A stretch of 64,000 bases of DNA from Bathynomus jamesi (lineage: Eukaryota; Arthropoda; Malacostraca; Isopoda; Cirolanidae). Both the position numbers and the translations under genes were made by a program. Below the pieces are notes generated by a model that was not told the origin of the DNA, did not search any database, and worked only from the letters and a program-made list of their open reading frames with translations. The stretch lies in the NCBI GenBank assembly GCA_023014485.1, contig JAJOZX010008825.1:106736-170735 (forward strand), read 5' to 3'. This document shows positions 20,418 through 30,129 of this stretch, piece after piece; within the stretch, counting starts at the first letter, position 1, and each line of letters begins with the position of its first letter.

Positions 20418-23400
20418 ACTTAGCGTGTAGCGTCATGAGCGATCTGGAGGCACATTTCAGGTTTTGTACAATCAACCTTGCTGATTTCAGAAAAGAAATC
20501 AAAAATTTTCTGCAACAAGCAGAACACCACCTTTTTCGCATGTAAAAAATACAAAATTCTTGTTAATTACAGTTGGCAACACTGACTGACATGGTACTTC
20601 TGGCAGCTTTCTAATTATTCTCAGTGAGTCATCCCCTGGAATTTCTTAGTTCTACGCTAGCTCGCTTGAGAGAAACAAGTGTTTTTTCTGTGGATGGGGT
20701 GTTCAAAAACCCCAAGGTACTAACGATAGGTGCGTTTTGTGATATATACATTATACACATTTCTTTGTTTTGTTGTTTTACATTGTTTATAAGTTTGTTA
20801 TATGTCTTAGGGTGTATATATATATACCTATGGATATTTATATACATAATACATATGTGTGTATGCAGTATATTTTTATATATATATTGATAAACTTATT
20901 GTTTACCATTAAACCAAGCCTTATATATATACGTATACTCATAATCATATATATTTTTTATTTATATGTTTGTGTTTTTGTTTGTGTTCCTGTGTGATAC
21001 TTGTTGAGTTTTGCTGGTACAATGAGCACGCAAAGAACACGGGGATCTGCCAGCGACATTGTCTTTGGTTCTCCACTATCAGAGCTTCCTCTGTCTGAAC
21101 TTCCAACCCGTATACAAGTTGCAAGGCATTTCCCCTTCTTGAAGGAGAACAAGTACACCAGCAACAGGGAGATTCTTCCGGAGGTATGCCAAACACTCAT
21201 AGACCTTTGGAATCGTGCTAACATTCCATCACAGCCAATCAAGAATGTGAAGACCAAGCTGATCCAATTGATGGAAAAAGGCTCACAAGCATCGAAGCCT
21301 GAATCAATTGTTTGACATAGCTGTCTGCCAATGCGATGATCTGTCTGCATGCCACTGTGAAAAAGAAATGAAAGTTCCACGACGAGAGCATGCCTTTCTG
21401 ATCGACCAGAGAACCACGCGGATCATGCAGATCAGTCGGGTGGATACGAATGTGACTCAGATGATGGAGAGAAGGAAGTCAAGAGAGGATCGGATGCAAG
21501 AAAGACAAGAAGAAGAGAATAGCAGAAAAACGGAACGGCAAGAGGTAGCATCCTCTGCACATGTGGTCGAATCAGCTCAAGCAGAAGCAGACTCCAGTGG
21601 TGAAAGTGTTGGTGATGAGTGGATGGGTGATAGTGCCCAGGAGGACAGGAACATCACACCGATTCCCACTGTTGCTGTGGAAGCTGACCGGTATGGTGTA
21701 TCGAACAGGGCTGCTGCAGCTCTCAGCACTGCAACATTGGTTGACTATGGTATCATTAGTTCTGATGATCAGATAAACGTAATTGACCACCACAAAGTAT
21801 GGAGAGCACGGCAGAAGGTACGGAGGGATCTGAAGGAAGCAGTAACTTACCACGATGTGGAAGTCACTGCTTTATTTTGATGGGCGGAAAGACATGACAC
21901 TTGTCAAAGAGAAAAAGGGGAACAAATGGTACAGCACAAAGAAAGTTGAGGACTACTATGTGCTGGTCGGAGAGCCTGGAACCTTCTATCTAAGCCATCT
22001 GACACTGGAACGAGGAACTGGCACTGTGAATGTGGATGGACTTCAAAATCCGATTGAAGAAATGGGTATTGCAGACAAGATAATTGCAGTGGGAGTCGAC
22101 AGCACAGCCACAAACACAGGGCACAGAAGTGGAGCAATACACCTGCTAGAGTGCCGCCTGGGTCGCCCTTTGCATTGGTTCATCTGTAGTCTGCATTTAA
22201 ATGAACTCCCACTGCGCCACTTGTGCAAGGAACTCATCGGCCCAACAGAATCTGCGACTCAATGAAAAGGACCAATTGGCAAAGCTTTGGCCACATGTGA
22301 AAGTTTGCCACTTTCCTCTAGAGGAATTCAATGTATTGCTGATGGCCACACTCCCGGATGTTGACCTTACTGAATTGAGTCGTGACTAAGCCTACCTCTA
22401 CAGAATGATGAAAGCGATAAGGACTGGTGTCATTAATGAAGATCTTCTACGAGAGAAGCCTGGACCAATCTCCCATGCAAGATGGGTTACAACTGCCAGC
22501 AGAATTTGTCGGCTATATGTAGCGATGGCGCAGCCAAGTGATGAACTGTATTCACTCGCACAGTTTGTCGTGTGCCACTATGGACCCATATGGTTTAGCA
22601 TCAAGTGCCATCCAAGGTGCACAGATGGCCCAAAACATTTCCTGGAGCAAATCAAGCTGCTACGATTACTGCCACCAGCTAGCAAGACTGTCACATGGCC
22701 TGTGATCCAAAGAAATGCATATTGGGCTCACCCTGAAAATGTTCTACTAGCAATGCTTGCAGATGCAGATCAAGCAAGCCGGAAATTGACCATCGATGTA
22801 ATCAAGACCATTCGACGAGCTCCCAAACCTGCTCAACAGCAAGTCAGAGAATTTCGGCCAGCAAAGATCAAACAAAGTGCTCAGAATTTGAAAGATTTAC
22901 TTCCACCAGTGGAGGAGTGCACAATAGAACCACCACTCACGAAGCAGTTCTCTGTCGAACAACTCGATAAGATTACTGAAGAGCCCCTCGTTGTCCGGAT
23001 ACCATGTCACTCCCAAGGTGTAGAACGCTGTGTTAGGATGGTAACTGAAGCGTCTGGGGCAGTGTATGGAAAGGATTCAAGAGATGGTTACATTAGAGCA
23101 GTACTTAAATCCCGTGACTTTATGCCGTCATTCAAAACTAAACAAGATTTTAATGTATCATTTACTAAATGAAACTATCTAGTCTACCTACCTACCTACC
23201 TACCTACAGTGTATATGTTTATTCCAAAAATAAATTTTTCTATTTTTCCTGAAAAGCAGTACATTGTAAGGGGTCAAATGATAGCTCAAACCCTAGGAAA
23301 GCAAGTGTCCAAAAGTTATGGGTAACTAGCAATTTTCACGATTTTCACATGCGAAAAAGGAGGTGTTGCACTTGTCACAAAAAAAATTTGTTTTCATTTT

Positions 23401-23482
23401 TGAATTTAGGGAGGTCAATTGTACAAAACCTGAAATGTGCCTCTTGATCCGTTACACTTTGCCCAGTGACGCTACACGCCAT
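20418..23482 (+). mobile_element. Unclassified DNA transposon, 3.07 kb, inside the LINE
   Basis: Its ends share GCGTGTAGCGTCA in inverted orientation, followed further in by the exact 26-bp GAGGCACATTTCAGGTTTTG(TACAAT). Flanks ATTGCGGG (20410-20417) and AATGCGGG (23483-23490) form an 8-bp duplication with one mismatch. The uninterrupted LINE copy at 63680 has the single site ATTGCGGG. An 8-bp duplication occurs with hAT, P and a few other groups, but the termini match none that I recognise. Confidence 0.8.
21022..23172 (+). pseudogene. Transposase-like protein of the 3.07 kb element (four frame pieces)
   Basis: Pieces at 21022-21315, 21308-21880, 21855-22265 and 22201-23172 overlap as if broken by about three small indels and one stop (TAA near 22388). 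They show an N-terminal LWNRANIP region; a Cys/His cluster (CQCDDLSACHCEKEMKVP) leading to LIDQRTTR; a Glu/Arg-rich coiled-coil-like stretch (21460-21560); RAAAALSTATL; IIAVGVDSTATNTG; WFICSLHLNELPLRHL; and HARWVTTASRICRLYV. I recall this arrangement from a widespread family of uncharacterised invertebrate proteins. The D-S-T-x-x-N and C-x-L-H-x-N-E-L blocks look like parts of an RNase H-fold transposase core, but that is inference. Confidence 0.65.
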
Positions 23483-23731
23483 AATGCGGGTAGCAAACAT
23501 TTGCGAAGCTGAGCATCTCGGGGGTAATTTATGTAAGAGTCTAAAAGACCTGTTGTACAGCAAATTTAGGGTTGTGCCAGAACCATTTTTATAATTCACC
23601 CACAGTTGCTGTCCGTATATATTACTGCAGAAAGTACGAAAGAGTGTCTTTAGCTTCACTTGTACAGAATCGAAAGTTCCTTATGGTCATATTCGCTTTA
23701 GCACACAGGCTTCGAGATTGTTTTCTTATAT

Positions 23732-24019
23732 ACCCCCGCAAGGGGGTTCTAAGCTCGTGCTCTTGAGTGCTCTTTGTGCTCGTTTGTACGTGCTTGTTCC
23801 TGGAGGTTTCACGTGCGCCCTCCCGGCCCTAGCACCCAAGGATGATGGGGCTCGACCCTGCAGTCCTTGTCATCCTTGGTCTTTTTCCACTTCGACTGTC
23901 CCCTCCCTTTCTTTCCTTTGTCTTTCCTCTCACTTTTTTTTGTTTTTCCGCCGAGATATGCACTTTTAAATAGAGGCGAATCGGTTCTTCCCGAACTTAA
24001 AAAAAAAAAAAAAAAAAAA
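23732..24019 (+). mobile_element. Poly(A)-tailed SINE or retrocopy with a 14-bp target duplication
   Basis: TTGTTTTCTTATAT occurs at 23718-23731 and again at 24020-24033. The 288-bp insert starts with a CCCCC-GCAA-GGGGG hairpin and ends in about 21 A residues. It contains an inverted pair CCAAGGATGA/TCATCCTTGG and a pyrimidine-rich 3' half. There is no open frame of note and no clear box A/B. These are hallmarks of LINE-mediated retroposition of a small RNA. Confidence 0.85.
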
Positions 24020-24076
24020 TTGTTTTCTTATATCCGAGTCATCACTGAAGGAGCTGGTAATAGTTTGACCCAAATA

Positions 24077-24078
<2 letters not shown>

Positions 24079-24130
<52 letters not shown>

Positions 24131-24145
24131 ATATATATATATAGA
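24079..24145. repeat. (TA)n microsatellite
   Basis: TA array, followed by a short (GA)n at 24143-24153, between the LINE and the LTR-like sequence. Confidence 0.9.
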
Positions 24146-24149
24146 GAGA

Positions 24150-25690
24150 GAGAGGCCGACCGGAAATCATTTCCTCGCCGTTCTCAATCAGTCATGAAAT
24201 CAAAACAAAGGCTATACACGTGGGCATGAAACTGGCCCACAGAGGAAACAAATTTTGTGATATTTCCAGAAACGACCACAGAGGACGTCACCAAGGCCTA
24301 TAAAATGCAGGTTCTTTCTCAAATCACTCACACTTGCCATTTTCTCGTTTTGGTCATTACGTCTCACTCTCAGCACCTTCGTCAGTAGCAACACTCGTCA
24401 CGCCACCCGCTCTCCGGCCTTCTCCGGAGAGCGGCCCGCTGTTCCTTCAAGGCTCCGATCGAGGATACACGAAGTCTATCATCAAGTAAGGCCCTCTACA
24501 ATTTCATCCTGCAAGAAGCAACATCACTGCTGCAGGAGTTTCCGTTGGCCCCCTTTTCAACAAGTCTCAACCGGCCCTCAACACTCATCCTCTTGCCGGT
24601 AAGGCCAGTCCGCCTGCAGAAGCAATCCTTCGAAGATTGTGTTCGTAAACCTTCTAGTAGTCTACAAGCCACAAACCTCACTTTGCTCGTTACTCCTCCT
24701 CGTGAATCTCCTCTTTCACGTAGCGCCGTTCGATCTCACCCGGCCTCAGTCCCTCAAACAACACCTCAACAATACATGAAGCGAATCAACACTTGAGGCG
24801 ACATCTTTCTGGCCCTGACTTCACTCATCCTTCACCACAATTTGATCGACGCCCGTTCAACAAGTATCTCAACAGGCCCGCAGCACATCCTCCTTCACGT
24901 AGGCCCTCAACACGTTCTTCAGTTCAGTATCCACGTCGAAACGCAGAACGGTAAACCTTCACGTAGGTTTCTTCAGTCTTCAGAGTTATCCAGCGTCGCG
25001 GTAAGCCTCTTGTCCGCCCTCACTCGGCCTACAGTGTTTTGTTACGTCGTGTCAGACTATTCAGGATTCAAGGCTGAAAGTCCACAAACTCAGCATAATC
25101 GCGTAGGCCCTAAAATGTGTCTTCAATACCGTTCAAACTAACTCCCCGTTAAGAACGCAGTAGGCCTATTCAAGTGTTGTACCGATACCGTAGTTTTGTA
25201 TCACTTTGTTATTGTGTTCATTCGTATAACTTACTTATTTTGCATCCGATTGGTTATGTGCTCTTTTATGTATTTCATTCTTACCGACCTAATCTATTTA
25301 CGGTACCAACCGTACTTGCATAATTTCAGTTATTATTGGCTTCATTACTTATTCTGTGTTCACTTCAACATATCTCATTAGCCTACCTGAATTAGTGTAC
25401 TTACTTAACAATTAGACTATATAACCATTTCTTATTGCTAATAATCAGTCATCTTTAGCATAGTATAAATGCCGTTATATACTGTAATTGTTAATCACTA
25501 TAACTACCGTTATAAAATTGTTAATCACTGTGAACAAATAATTGATTTATTTTCCTAATTAAACACAGAACAACAAAATAATTTCTCTCTCCTTATTAAA
25601 TATTGTTTGTTTGGGGTGTAGACACAAGCTGGTGACCTCTAATTATTCATTTCAATTAACTCCTAAATTATAGTAAGCCTACCTTCTTGG
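24150..25690 (+). mobile_element. LTR-like sequence, left copy
   Basis: It matches 26620-28165 in inverted orientation over about 1.4 kb. Shared landmarks are a TATA box (TATAAAA, 24299-24305), a Ser/Leu-rich-looking transcribed leader with CTCTCCGGCCTTCTCCGGAGAG, and AAGCTGGTGACCTC near 25640. TATA plus leader plus an AT-rich tail suggests a solo LTR. No gag or pol frame is present. The open frames in this stretch look accidental. Confidence 0.45.
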
Positions 25691-25880
25691 CCACAGGGTA
25701 AAGGAAAAATTATTCCAAAGCCTTTTGTGTATTCCAAAGTACACCTCGTCAGAGAATGTACTTCAGGGGTGTACTTCTGAATACACGAAAAACCTTGGAG
25801 TGATTTTTCTTTTTCCCTGTGGGTTTGCATCATTCATTTATTTCACGTGTTTAATTGTGAAATTCATTCGTCCCCCATAT
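25691..25880. repeat. Foldback of PLE-like termini
   Basis: TTCCAAAGCCTTTTGTGTATTC... is followed by GAATACACGAAAAACCTTGGAG in reverse. The outer part (TCACAATTAAACACGTGAAAT on the minus strand) matches the PLE terminus at 43640-43700. Confidence 0.6.
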
Positions 25881-25900
25881 ATATATATATATATATATAG

Positions 25901-26555
25901 TTTTCTATCTTACAACAACAAACTTTTTCTTTCTTTCAAGCACTTGCAAGCACTTTCTTTCAAGCACATCAAAAGCCAGAAATGAAAAAAATTGTGAATT
26001 ATGTCGTGTATTGGTTTTTCATAAGGAATTTAATAAACTGATTAAAGTGCATGAAATTAAGATGCGTAAAATGAAATTGTTCGAAATATATAATACTATT
26101 TCCAAACGCTCAAAATGCGCTGAGGCTGGAGGCATAAAATACCCAAACCCCTGTCTCGGAGCCAGTAAGGCATAAGAATGAATGTTTTGTTTGATTAAGA
26201 TGTAATTGTGATTTAAATTCAACTTGAAACGCTCTCCATGATCAGAGCGTTAAACTGTAAATCTGCACTCGCCTTCCCCATCGTGTTCTTTATTTCAGTT
26301 TAAATAAAAATCAGAAAATAGTGATAAATTGTCGTCATTTCCCCACTCCGCTTTGTTCATTCTAAGTTTCATTGGCGGGCCATGCTACTACACTACCCGT
26401 TACCCAATTTTAAAATACAGAGAAATCGGTGTAAAACCGTAGAAAGAGTGCTAATAACTGAAGAGTAAAGAAAATTAAATAAGAAAACATGTAATTTCAC
26501 TACAGTTAATTAAGCTAAACCCAGTTAAAGTTCAGTCAAAATATTAATCAGAATT
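25901..26555. other. Non-coding AT-rich stretch
   Basis: No gene, terminal repeat or known family seen. A compound (TA)n follows at 26556-26600. Confidence 0.45.
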
Positions 26556-26619
26556 ATATATATATATATATAATATATATACTGTGTATATATATAGTAG
26601 GCCTAGTATTAGCCGAGTG

Positions 26620-28164
26620 AAGTGATACTGATTAATTTAGTGCTAATGATTAAATGATGGAATGATTGAGTGTTAATGACAAGGCTGGGTCAACAATTTA
26701 TGATGTCCTACGGTATCATTGGTTTGATGTGACTAAATGAGGTAGGCTTACTATAATTACTTTCTGAAATGCCACGAATTGATTCGAGGTCACCAGCTTG
26801 GATTACACCCAAGCAAATAATATTAATAAGGTTAGAAAAATTACCTTGTGGTTTTGTGTTTAATTAAGAAAATAAATCGGTTATTTGTTCACAGTGATTA
26901 ACATGGCAATGATGGTATTTACGGTGATTAACAATTATATAACGGCATTTATAGTATGCTAAATATGACTGAGGATTAGCAAATAAGGAAATGGTTATAC
27001 AGATTAATTGTTAAGTAATACACTCATTTATGATAGGCTAATGGTATGCGAAAATGGAACACAGCATGAAATATGAGGCCTATTGACAACAGAAATTATG
27101 TACGTACGTTGGTGCACTGAATGGATTACGTAATACAATGATTTACGTAGGCTAGAGTTACGCATAAATGGAACATGGAATAAATGATGCAGCCTAATGA
27201 TAATAGAAATTATACACGTATGTTTTGGTACACTGAATGGATTTACGCCGCCTAGAATGAAATGCCTAAGAGAACACGTAAACAGTAGGATGCATGATAA
27301 GTAAATTGTACGCTGATCACAATAACAGGGTGATACAAAATTACCGTATTTGATGCAACACTAGAAATAGGCCTACTGCAGTTTTAACGGGAAAGTTAGT
27401 TTGAACGGTAATGAAAGCACTTTTAGGTATAGCCTAATCACGCCGCTGCGGTTACGCTCTGTAGGCTTAGCGAGCATTGCTTAAGAACGAGGCACAGAGA
27501 GCTTACCGACAATGCTGAAAATACATCTTGAGATGAAGAGATGCTTGAAGGTTGACCTTGTAGAACTAGGCCAGAGGTGAAGTTGACCGTCCTATTGAAG
27601 CTTGTTGAACGGGCGCCGGTCGACTTGAGGTGAAGGATGAGCTAAACCAGAGGCAGAAAGATGTCGCCTCAAGTGTTGATTCGCTGCGTGTCGTGTTGAG
27701 ATGTAGCTTCAGGGACTGAGGCCGGCTGAAGTCGAACGGCGCTGGGTTTCGAAAGATTGCTTCTGCAGGCGGTCTGTAGAAGGTCTTACTTAATGATAGA
27801 CCGGAGCCTTGAAGGAACATCAGGCCGCTCTCCGGCGAAGGCCGGAGAGTAGATGGCTTGACGTGTGGTGTTGCTGACGAAGGATGCTGAGACGTGACGA
27901 ACAAGACCAGAAATGATGAGTGCTGAGAGATGAAGTGAATGAAAGAGAGTTTCAGTGAACTCTCGCTTTTATAGGCTCTTAGGACGCCGAGTTTCGAGGG
28001 TCTTTCTGAGACGCCTACCAGCGTCCTGTTGTTTCTCTGTCCTTGACAAAACCACGTATGTTCTTCGATTCTTGATGATTCTAAGATGTTTAAGAATGGC
28101 GGTGAAAAGAATTCCTTTGGCTGTTCTTTGTCTGTTTCTCTGCCTGTTTCTTTGTCTGTTTCAC

Positions 28165-28165
<1 letters not shown>
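26620..28165 (-). mobile_element. LTR-like sequence, right (inverted) copy
   Basis: On the minus strand it has CCTATAAAAGCG (TATA at 27967-27973), the leader with CTCTCCGGCCTTCGCCGGAGAG and the exit word CCAAGCTGGTGACCTCGAATC near 26790. It diverges from the left copy by many substitutions, so the two are old independent copies rather than one duplication. No internal protein-coding region remains. Confidence 0.45.

Positions 28166-28210
<45 letters not shown>
28166..28210. repeat. (TA)n microsatellite at the mariner insertion site
   Basis: The array resumes at 29716 after the mariner, so the element sits inside what was one TA array. Confidence 0.95.
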
Positions 28211-28215
<5 letters not shown>

Positions 28216-29710
28216 GGTGTTTGAAAACTTTCTGTACAAATTGTAATGGGGGATAGGCAACACCAAGACAAACCCTTTTCGTCTATAAGTGTATGTCCGC
28301 TGACGTCACCATTCGGCGCGAGAGGGCGCCGCTGCAATTGGCTAAAAGGTGAAGTGGGCTAGACTCGCGCTTGCCGCGGGCATTCTTAAATCGGACGTAG
28401 TACGCGTAACATGGAGCGCTTCACGACTGCTGAGATGGCTGACATGCATATGGTATATGGGGCTGCCAATGGAAACGGAAGAACTGCTGTGAGGTTGTAC
28501 CGACAGCGCTTCCCAAACAGACCTGTGCCAAACCACCAAACGTTTGCGCATTTGCATCGGCGACTGCGAGAAACTGGAACATTCCATGCAAACATGCATG
28601 ACACTGGTCGGGAGAGAAACGTGCGCACTCCTGACATGGAAGAAGAAATCCTACGGCGATTTGAGGACAATCCAAGCGCAAGCACGCGAGGTGTTGCACG
28701 TATTCTCGGTGTGAACCACGACCTGGTCTGGAGAGTGTTGCACGAGCAGCAGTTACATCCGTTTCATCGTCAGAGTCCAGGCATTACAACCTCGGGATTA
28801 CCCTCTTCGTGTGGAATTCGCACGCTGGTTTCTGCAGCAGACAGCGGTGCAGCCTAATTTTCCGGCTTATGTGCTGTTCTCAGATGAGGCCTCTTTCACA
28901 CGTGAGGGTGTGTTTAACATGCACAATTTTCACATGTGGGCGCACGCAAATCCACATGCTACACGGGTGCATGCTCATCAAGAACGGTTCGCCGTCAATG
29001 TTTGGGCGGGTATCGTCCATGGCAAGTTGATTGGGCCGTACCTGCTGCCTGCCCGACTCGACGGGCGGGTTTATCGGATATTTCTTGAAGAAACGTTGCC
29101 GGAACTGCTGGAAGATGTTCCCGTGGCTATTCGTAGACGAATGTGGTTTCAACACGACGAGGCCCCAGCACAATCCAGCAACGATGTGCGGGATTATCTG
29201 AACGCTACTTTTGGGGACCGATGGATAGGCCGGGGTGGGCCCGTAGCCTGGCCACCGAGATCGCCCGATTTAACATGCCCCGATTTCTTCCTGTGGGGAC
29301 ACATGAAGAACCTCGTGTACGAGCCTCCCATTTACTCAGAAGAAGACCTCGTAGCAAGAATCGCTGTCGCCGCTGGAACTGTTCCCGAAATGCCGGGAAT
29401 CTTTCGACGTGTACGTCGGTCAATGCTTCGACGCTGTCGGGCATACAGTGATGCTACCACCGGTCGCAACTTTCAGCACCTTCTTTAAATAAACATGCCT
29501 GCTTTAAATAAACATGTTACGCGTACTACGTCCGATTTAAGAATGCCCGCGGCAAGCGCGAGTCTAGCCCACTTCACCTTTTAGCCAATTGCAGCGGCGC
29601 CCTCTCGCGCCGAATGGTGACGTCAGCGGACATACACTTATAGACGAAAAGGGTTTGTCTTGGTGTTGCCTATCCCCCATTACAATTTGTACAGAAAGTT
29701 TTCAAACACC

Positions 29711-29715
<5 letters not shown>
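28211..29715 (+). mobile_element. Young mariner-type transposon with perfect 203-bp terminal inverted repeats
   Basis: 28211-28413 and 29513-29715 are reverse complements with no mismatch that I can find, and TA flanks both ends. Termini start CACAGGGTGTTTGAAAACTT. The inverted repeat includes the transposase ATG (28411-28413). The element is 1505 bp. Perfect arms imply very recent insertion or gene conversion. Confidence 0.93.
28411..29488 (+). pseudogene. Mariner-type transposase, complete except for one frameshift
   Basis: The frame 28411-28857 gives the N-terminal helix-turn-helix region (TTAEMADMHMVYGAANGNG... STRGVARILGV). The frame 28811-29488 gives the catalytic domain: VLFSDEASF (Asp 1), MWFQHDEAPAQSS (Asp 2) and WPPRSPDLTCPDFFLWG (Asp 3 region). 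I count 41 residues between Asp 2 and the Asp of CPDFF, i.e. a DD41D-like spacing, longer than the 34 of classical mariner. A single extra base near 28770 shifts frame; otherwise the protein is about 355 aa and nothing else is broken. The start ATG lies inside the terminal repeat. Confidence 0.85.
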
Positions 29716-29755
<40 letters not shown>

Positions 29756-29761
29756 TATAAT

Positions 29762-29818
<57 letters not shown>

Positions 29819-29828
29819 TATATATATA
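29716..29828. repeat. (TA)n microsatellite
   Basis: About 110 bp of slightly interrupted TA, the other half of the array at 28166-28210. Confidence 0.95.
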
Positions 29829-29854
29829 AATAATTAATTTCATATGAAATTCAT

Positions 29855-30125
29855 AAATGATGGACACATAAAAGGAAAAAATAAAAAGCGATTTCCTCGT
29901 CAGGGAATGAAGGGAGAAGGTAAGAATTTAGGATTTTATGAATGAGTGATTGTCAGAATAAAAGTGAATATATGAATAGCTATAAATGACGAATCTTGAA
30001 TTTTTTTTTAAGTGTTTCTCAGCCCATTAAAAATTGTTAGCCCTGAATTTTTGGACTGTGAATTATGCAATATTATTAACGATGCTATCCTGTTTCATTT
30101 CTAGAAAATATTGTTACAAATTTCA
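29855..30125. repeat. PLE terminal fragment
   Basis: CCTCGTCAGGGAATGAAGGGAGAAGG matches the PLE terminus at 43730-43760, and ATGCTATCCTGTTTCATTTCTAG matches 44325-44350. No open frame. Confidence 0.5.
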
Positions 30126-30129
30126 CGTC

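Larger units (their letters stand above)
20118..24078 (-). mobile_element. LINE family 2, 3' end, split by two later insertions
   Basis: The 3' tail is (TTTTCAT)n-like at about 20112-20135, with AATAAA just inside. The same tail and body recur at 63386-64000, which acts as an empty-site reference. Pieces here are 20118-20417, 23483-23731 and 24034 to about 24075. Translated pieces include SNIYGQQLWVNYKNGSG and LYNRSFRLLHKLP, the RT C-terminal region of a non-LTR retrotransposon. Confidence 0.8.

Noticed and set aside
24545..25141. Ser/Pro/Leu-rich open frames in the LTR-like sequence
   Set aside because: They match no family, and the inverted copy at 26.6-28.2 kb does not keep any of them open.
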